From: Kaistia hirudinis
Lineage (GTDB): Bacteria; Pseudomonadota; Alphaproteobacteria; Rhizobiales; Kaistiaceae
DNA: 64,000 nucleotides
Assembly (NCBI RefSeq): GCF_014196455.1
Contig: NZ_JACIDS010000005.1
Span: 496,001 to 560,000 of the forward strand
Direction of reading: 5' to 3'
Below, piece by piece: positions 59,022 through 64,000 of the stretch. The notes below the pieces were generated by a model. It was given only the letters and a program-made list of their open reading frames with translations. It ran no database searches and had not been told where the DNA came from. A program made the translations under genes and the position numbers. Numbering within the stretch: position 1 is the stretch's first letter; every line of letters starts with the position of its first letter.

Positions 59022-61687
59022 TTCCCAACCACTCCCTTGAGACCGCCGCTGATCAATACTGTCACGTCCGCCAGCGCCAATGCGGGGCTGGCACCACCTG
59101 AGACGGCCAGGTAGCGGGGTTGCCATTCGGGCTGGAACTTGGCCTTGAAGGCCCTGAGCCCATTGAAATTGTAGAAGCGCTCGCCGTGCTCGACCACGGT
59201 TCGGGCCAGCTTGTGCCAGAACGGGGCTGCCGGGCTCTCCGAGAGACCCGAAAGCGGTGCCATGCCGAGGTCGAAGACCCGGTAGCCCTCATCCTTCAAA
59301 TGCAGCAGCAGCGCCGTGAACAGGAATTCCATAGTGCCGCCGGGCGCATCCGAGGCACAGCGCATCAGATCGACCGTGACCTCGTTCTTGAGATCCGTGG
59401 TCATGACGGTCGCGAAGGCGACGATCCGACCCTCACGACGGACCACCGCCACCGGAAGCGCCCCGACGTAGTCGCGTTCGAAGGCGCCGATCGAGAAGCG
59501 CTTCTCGCGGGCCTTGCGCTCGGCGAGCCAGACATTCGAGACGGCCTGCAACTCGTCCATTTCGCGCGCGACGTCGGCCGGGGCCAGCATCTCGAAGATC
59601 AGACCGTCGCGCTGCGCGCGATTGAAGGCATGGCGGAGGCTGGCTCTCTTGCCGCCCTTCAGATCGAAGCTGGCGAGATCCACATGCGCCGCCTCGCCGA
59701 GCTTGAAGGGCTGCAAGCCGGCATCGGCATAGAGGGAGAGGTTCTGCGGCTGGACCTGATAGAACACGGCCCGCCCGCCAGCCGCCTGCGCCATCTCGAC
59801 GAACTGCCAGACGAGGCCCGGCCAGGACGACCGCGGGCCGACCGGATCGAAGAGCGCGACCCATGAATGGGCCTGCCGGCCATACATGATGAAGGCCTTG
59901 CGATCCTCGGAGAACAGCAGCGTCTTGTCGCCGAGGCGGACGAGATTGGCGTCGGGATGCGACTGATGCGCCAGGATGGCCGTGGCCTCGGCGAGTTCCG
60001 CGGCGCTCGGCCGGCCCGTCTTGCCCTTGGGCGGACGGAGCAGCGACCAGACGCCAAGCGCACCGGCGGCGATTACGACGCCGAGTATGGCGCGCAGGCT
60101 GCGCGGCGCCTCTTCCGAGAATTCGAACTGCCACCAGAGCTCGCGCGAATAATCGACGTCGCTATAGACGAAGAACAGGACGGCGATCGCGCTGATCACG
60201 ACGGTCGCAATGGCCAGAAGCCAGCCGGGCGTAAGGGTCTGATGCAGCAGCGACGCCGGCCGCGAGAATTCGCGCCGCGTGGCGAGAAGGGCCAGGAACA
60301 GCAGCGAGAGCGCCAGAAACTCCGAGATCGCGATGGCCTTCAACAGCGACAGGATCGCCGCGACGCCCACCGACACGACCGCAGCCCACCAGGCACCGTC
60401 GAGGCGATGTGCGAGCCCGCGCGCGATGACGATCAGACCAAGGCCGAGCACGCTCTCGATGAAATGCGCGCCCTCGACGATCGGCAGCGGCATGAATTGC
60501 GACAGGAGGTCTAGGTGCGAATCGGCCGCCGGCGTGACGCCGGAGAGCACCAGCACCGTGCCCATGACCAGGGTGAAGGCCGAGAGAACGCGCGGCGCGA
60601 GCCGAGCTCCCGCGCGCAGGACGCGGGAGGATCGAGCGCCTGCCGCGGCACCGCGGAGCTCCATGACGGACACCGTGCCGGTCGCGGCGAGCAGAGGCAG
60701 TGCGTAGTAGATCAGGCGATAGAGGAACAGCGCCGACAGCACCTCGTCGATCGAGGCGGTCCGCCCGACGACGGCGACGATGACCGCCTCGAAGACGCCG
60801 ACGCCGGCCGGCACATGGCTGGCGACACCGAGGCCGATGGCGACCGCATAGATCGCGACGAAGGCCGGAAAGCCGAGATCGGTCTGCGGCAGCAGCACCC
60901 AGAGCACCGCAGCGGAGGTCGTCACATCGAGCAGCGTGCCGATGAACTGCGCCGCCATGATCCGCGGCGACGGCAGTTCGACGGCGATGCCGCGGAAGCC
61001 GATGCGCCGCCGTCCGAGGGCAGAAGCGAGGCAGAGCGCGCCCAGCGCCGCAAGGATCGCCGCGCCGATGCCAGCGATGACGAAGGGCGGCAGCCCGATT
61101 GGCTCGGCGACGTCGGCCGGGTCGAATACGAGGCCGAGCGCCGTCACGCCGGCGAGGCCAAGACCGAAGGCGACGGTGATGAAGGCGACGACCTTGGCGA
61201 CATCCGCCGGCTCGAAGCCCATGCGGCCATAGAAGCGGAAGCGGATCGCGCCGCCGGTCAGCGGCCCGAAGCCAGCCGTGTTGCCGACGGCATAGGCGCA
61301 GAAGGAGGTCAGCGCGACGAGGGGATAGGGCACGCGCTTCTTGAGATATTGCAGCGCGGAGTAGTCATAGATGCTCAGCGACAGGAACGAGAGCACCGTG
61401 AAGCCGATCGCCGCGGCGATCGCCGAAAGCGGCGTCGCATGGAGCGTATCGACGACATCGTCATAGTTGACCTCGCCGATTAGATGGCTGATCGCGACCC
61501 AGACGAGCACCAGCACGACGACGCCGATGCCCAGCGAGAGCAGCGGTTTCCAGCTCGAGGCGAACTCGGCGATCCGCTGGCGGAGACCGGGAGGCGGCTG
61601 GTCCAGACGCGTCGCTGAAGGCGCAGGAGCTTGCCCCGCCGGCTCGTTCAAATCGGAAGTCTGTGCTGAGAGTGTCGTGTCTGTCAT
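59018..61687 (-). CDS. mprF: Phosphatidylglycerol lysyltransferase / flippase
   Basis: An 889-residue MprF (LpiA) homologue. The N-terminal part (about 70-545) holds some 14 membrane segments (flippase), and residues about 570-889 form the cytosolic DUF2156 domain that moves lysine from Lys-tRNA to phosphatidylglycerol. The resulting positively charged lipid protects against acid and cationic peptides. I start at ATG 61687; the frame is open to 61798 but without support. The stop overlaps acvB. Nothing stands out in its 223-base upstream gap. Confidence 0.92.
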   Translation of the reverse strand: MTDTTLSAQTSDLNEPAGQAPAPSATRLDQPPPGLRQRIAEFASSWKPLLSLGIGVVVLVLVWVAISHLIGEVNYDDVVDTLHATPLSAIAAAIGFTVLSFLSLSIYDYSALQYLKKRVPYPLVALTSFCAYAVGNTAGFGPLTGGAIRFRFYGRMGFEPADVAKVVAFITVAFGLGLAGVTALGLVFDPADVAEPIGLPPFVIAGIGAAILAALGALCLASALGRRRIGFRGIAVELPSPRIMAAQFIGTLLDVTTSAAVLWVLLPQTDLGFPAFVAIYAVAIGLGVASHVPAGVGVFEAVIVAVVGRTASIDEVLSALFLYRLIYYALPLLAATGTVSVMELRGAAAGARSSRVLRAGARLAPRVLSAFTLVMGTVLVLSGVTPAADSHLDLLSQFMPLPIVEGAHFIESVLGLGLIVIARGLAHRLDGAWWAAVVSVGVAAILSLLKAIAISEFLALSLLFLALLATRREFSRPASLLHQTLTPGWLLAIATVVISAIAVLFFVYSDVDYSRELWWQFEFSEEAPRSLRAILGVVIAAGALGVWSLLRPPKGKTGRPSAAELAEATAILAHQSHPDANLVRLGDKTLLFSEDRKAFIMYGRQAHSWVALFDPVGPRSSWPGLVWQFVEMAQAAGGRAVFYQVQPQNLSLYADAGLQPFKLGEAAHVDLASFDLKGGKRASLRHAFNRAQRDGLIFEMLAPADVAREMDELQAVSNVWLAERKAREKRFSIGAFERDYVGALPVAVVRREGRIVAFATVMTTDLKNEVTVDLMRCASDAPGGTMEFLFTALLLHLKDEGYRVFDLGMAPLSGLSESPAAPFWHKLARTVVEHGERFYNFNGLRAFKAKFQPEWQPRYLAVSGGASPALALADVTVLISGGLKGVVGK

Positions 61688-61910
61688 AGGCCCCGGCAGG
61701 TCCGTCGCGCCGACGCTTCCCAATCGGGACGAAGCGTCGGCTGGCAGGCCTTCCCTGCTAATCACCGATAATGGCGATAGCAGTGTGTGGGGGCTCAATT
61801 TGGGCTGGATTGAGGCTGGCTGGAGACCACGGGACCGACGTTATGCCGCAGTTTCTGTTTTCCGTCGCGCCTCACGCAAATGTGCTTGAGTGAAGCGCGC
61901 CGGCGGACGT

Positions 61911-63164
61911 TCAGGCCCATTCGCCCTTGCGCATGATCGGCTCGGAAACGCCGGCCGCATCGATGCCGTCAATGTCGATCTCGCCCGAGCCGATCATCCA
62001 GTCGATATGGATCAGGCTCTTGTTGGCGCCCTTCTCGGCGAGCTCGTCCGCGGTCATCGTGTCGCCGCCGCGGATGCACTTGGCATAGGCCTGGCCGAGT
62101 GCGATGTGGCAGGCGGCGTTCTCGTCATAGAGCGTGTTGTAGAAGAGCAGCCCGCTCGCCGAGATCGGAGAGGAGTGCGGCACCAGAGCGACCTCGCCAA
62201 GGCGGGCAGCGCCCTCGTCGGTCTCCAGCACCTTGCCGAGCACTTCCTCGCCCGTCCGCGCCTTGGCCTCGACGATCCGGCCGGCCTCGAAGCGCACCTC
62301 GATGTCCTGGATCAGCGTGCCCTGATACGAGAGCGGCTTGGTGCTGCGCACGACGCCTTCGACGCGATCCTTGTGCGGCGTCGTGAAGACCTCTTCCGAC
62401 GGGATGTTGGGATTGCAGATGACGCCGTTCTTGGCCGTCGACGCGCCGCCTTCCCATTCATGGTCGTCGGCAAGGCCGACGGTCAGGTCGGTGCCGGGTC
62501 CCTTGAAGTGCAGCGCCGCATAACGCTTGCGATTGAGCAGCGCGGTACGGGCGTGGAGCACGGCATTGTGCTCGGCCCAGGCCGCGATCGGATCGCGACG
62601 GTCGACGCGCGAGGCAGAGAAGATCGCGTCCCAGAGCTTGGCGACGGCGATCGAGTCGGGCTCGTTCGGAAAAACGGCCTTGGCCCAGGCCAGCGAGGCG
62701 AAGGAGACGATCGTCCAGTTGATGTCGAAGCCGGCGATCAGTTCGAGCGCTGGCTGATAGGCCCGCGAACGCGCTCGGTTGGCACGCGCGACCTTGTCGC
62801 CATCCTCGCCCGACAGCAGGGACGGATTGTCGCCGGCAATGGCGAGACGGGCGGCACCGTTGCGGAACGCCGACGCCATGCCTTCATACAGCCAGCCCGA
62901 TGCCACATCGAAGCTGCCGTCAGGCGCATGGCGAAAGCGCATCAGCGTCGCTTCGTCATCCGAGAAGAGCGTCGTCACCAGCGAGGCGCCGGCCTTGTAG
63001 GCGTGTTCGGTGATGCGACGGACCAGCGGCAGCGCCTCGATCGGAGCCGTCATCACCAGCTCCTGCCCGACCTGCAGCCCGAGTCCGACCTTGACGGCGA
63101 CCTCGCCGAGGCGATCGAGCTTCGATTCCTGCGTGAGGAAGGGGTCGCGGTTGACGATATTCAT
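61911..63164 (-). CDS. M29-family aminopeptidase
   Basis: A 417-residue cytosolic metallo-aminopeptidase of the thermophilic AmpS/PepS type. Blocks with metal ligands are seen: the ICNIPTEEVFT-like region (here CNPNIPSEEVFTTPHKDRVEG), GLLFYNTLYDENAACHIALGQAY and SLIHIDWMIGS. ATG 63164 has AAGG upstream; the frame continues to 63224 without need. Releases N-terminal residues from peptides. Confidence 0.9.
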   Translation of the reverse strand: MNIVNRDPFLTQESKLDRLGEVAVKVGLGLQVGQELVMTAPIEALPLVRRITEHAYKAGASLVTTLFSDDEATLMRFRHAPDGSFDVASGWLYEGMASAFRNGAARLAIAGDNPSLLSGEDGDKVARANRARSRAYQPALELIAGFDINWTIVSFASLAWAKAVFPNEPDSIAVAKLWDAIFSASRVDRRDPIAAWAEHNAVLHARTALLNRKRYAALHFKGPGTDLTVGLADDHEWEGGASTAKNGVICNPNIPSEEVFTTPHKDRVEGVVRSTKPLSYQGTLIQDIEVRFEAGRIVEAKARTGEEVLGKVLETDEGAARLGEVALVPHSSPISASGLLFYNTLYDENAACHIALGQAYAKCIRGGDTMTADELAEKGANKSLIHIDWMIGSGEIDIDGIDAAGVSEPIMRKGEWA

Positions 63165-63220
63165 GTAGCCTTCGTCTCCGTTAGCGCTTCGGCGCGACGT
63201 ATCGCCCGGCCAGACCATCG

Positions 63221-64000
63221 TCAAGAGCGTGGCGATACCGTGGCGCGGCGACGGGGTTGATGCTTCGAGACGAGCGTTCCGGCGTCATGCGGCAGCAGGA
63301 AGCTGTCGAAAAGCCCGATCAGCGCGACGACGGCGACGATCAGGAATGCCGTGTGGAAGTCCCCGAGCGTCAGCCCGATCGTCTCCGGTGAGAGCAGCGT
63401 ATCGGAGAGGCGGAGCGCCACGGCCCCCAGCGCGATGCCGAGGCCGAAGGTGATCTGCTGGACGAGGCTGAAGAGCGTGTTCGCTCCGGCCATCTGCTCC
63501 TGCGGCACATCGACGAAGGCGATCGTGTTGATCGCCGTATATTGCATCGAGCGCGCCGCGCCCGAGAAGAACAGGATCGCCGCGATGACGACGGGCGGCG
63601 TCGCCGGGGTCAGCAGCGCGCAGCCGATCATCGTCGCGATGAAGAACAGGCCATTGCCGATCAGCGTCGTCCGGAAGCCGAAGGTCCTCAGCACGAAGCT
63701 CGTCAGCGGCTTCATGCCGAGATTGCCGGCAAAGAGCGTGAGCACATAGAGGCCGGCGACGAACGGATCGAGCCCGAAGCCGACCTGCAGCATCAACGGC
63801 GCGAGGAAGGGCACGGCGCTGACGGCGGAGCGGAAGAGCGAGCCGCCGCTCATCGTGACGCGGAAGGTCTGGATCCGCCAGGCGGAGAGGTCGGGCAGCG
63901 GATGGGCATGCCGGCGCGAATGGAGCGCCGCCGCAACGCCGAAGACGAGGCTCGCCGCGAGCACCAACCCGCCGACGACCCATGTCGCCTCGCTGTGACC
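63221..64000 (-). CDS. MFS transporter, C-terminal part (cut by the window edge)
   Basis: An open frame of 260 codons runs off the right edge on the minus strand, so the N-terminus is outside. What is seen are about seven hydrophobic segments with the loop QEQMAGANTLFSLVQQ, typical of drug-type MFS permeases of the 14-segment group. Its C-terminus is a short basic tail. Substrate unknown. It ends 56 bases before the aminopeptidase start and may be cotranscribed. Confidence 0.8.
   Translation of the reverse strand, partial: GHSEATWVVGGLVLAASLVFGVAAALHSRRHAHPLPDLSAWRIQTFRVTMSGGSLFRSAVSAVPFLAPLMLQVGFGLDPFVAGLYVLTLFAGNLGMKPLTSFVLRTFGFRTTLIGNGLFFIATMIGCALLTPATPPVVIAAILFFSGAARSMQYTAINTIAFVDVPQEQMAGANTLFSLVQQITFGLGIALGAVALRLSDTLLSPETIGLTLGDFHTAFLIVAVVALIGLFDSFLLPHDAGTLVSKHQPRRRATVSPRS

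Noticed and set aside
61890-63260. A 456-codon plus-strand frame opposite the aminopeptidase gene
   Set aside because: Antisense shadow; the minus strand encodes the recognisable M29 enzyme.
1-64000. CRISPR arrays, tRNA or rRNA genes, prophage or insertion sequences
   Set aside because: No regularly spaced repeats, tRNA-like folds, integrase or transposase frames were recognised on either strand by eye; short RNA genes could still be missed without a covariance search.

Overview
The window is about 64 kb of GC-rich DNA with dense, ordinary bacterial gene packing. Several loci point to an alphaproteobacterium of the Hyphomicrobiales (Rhizobiales) type: the rhaDI / rhaR-T-P-Q-S-K rhamnose locus with a DeoR regulator and ABC importer, the mprF(lpiA)-acvB operon, and a Zur-like palindrome of the alphaproteobacterial kind. 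I see no rRNA, tRNA, CRISPR, integrase or transposase, so this looks like chromosomal or chromid-like metabolic backbone. The genus cannot be fixed from the sequence alone.

Layout. 0.2-5 kb: a metallophosphoesterase, a tail-anchored unknown protein, a YbaK-type deacylase, an orphan peptide-type solute-binding protein, and two tandem glycine-zipper lipoproteins. 5.1-15.9 kb: a rhamnose regulon. rhaD-rhaI is transcribed leftward and rhaR-T-P-Q-S-K rightward from a shared 267-base control region with clear inverted repeats. Imported rhamnose would be isomerised (RhaI), phosphorylated (RhaK), split and oxidised (RhaD) to dihydroxyacetone phosphate and lactate. 16-17.5 kb: a secreted serine hydrolase. 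17.5-25.5 kb: an RpiR regulator divergent from an N-formylglutamate-amidohydrolase-like enzyme, followed by an APC permease, a glutamine-synthetase-like ligase, an aldehyde dehydrogenase and an iron-type alcohol dehydrogenase. This set would suffice for catabolism of an amino alcohol through gamma-glutamyl intermediates. 25.5-29.6 kb: a secreted lipase-like hydrolase, a LysR regulator with a divergent aldo-keto reductase, and a PfkB sugar kinase.

29.7-39.7 kb is the most interesting part: a metal-acquisition block. A leftward zinc importer (small His-rich membrane protein, ZnuC, ZnuB, ZnuA) is divergent from a six-gene rightward operon: a small Cys-containing protein, an imelysin, a Tat-exported multicopper oxidase, a di-haem oxidoreductase, a second imelysin lacking the usual His, and a DUF1513 protein. 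The 340-base region between them carries a Zur-like box on the zinc side and an Irr/ICE-like box on the other, suggesting opposing zinc and iron control. The periplasmic operon resembles an EfeUOB-like iron system whose functions are spread over separate proteins.

39.7-53 kb holds mixed housekeeping and accessory genes: cyclopropane fatty acid synthase, GNAT, two further aldo-keto reductases, a TerC family protein, an epimerase, an AraC regulator, peptide chain release factor 3, a TetR-controlled pair and a lytic transglycosylase. 53-64 kb is an envelope-oriented stretch: LemA with DUF2207, a membrane-anchored endonuclease/exonuclease/phosphatase, a VirJ-like protein, acvB, mprF, an M29 aminopeptidase and a transporter cut off by the window edge. 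Most long overlapping reading frames are antisense shadows typical of GC-rich DNA.
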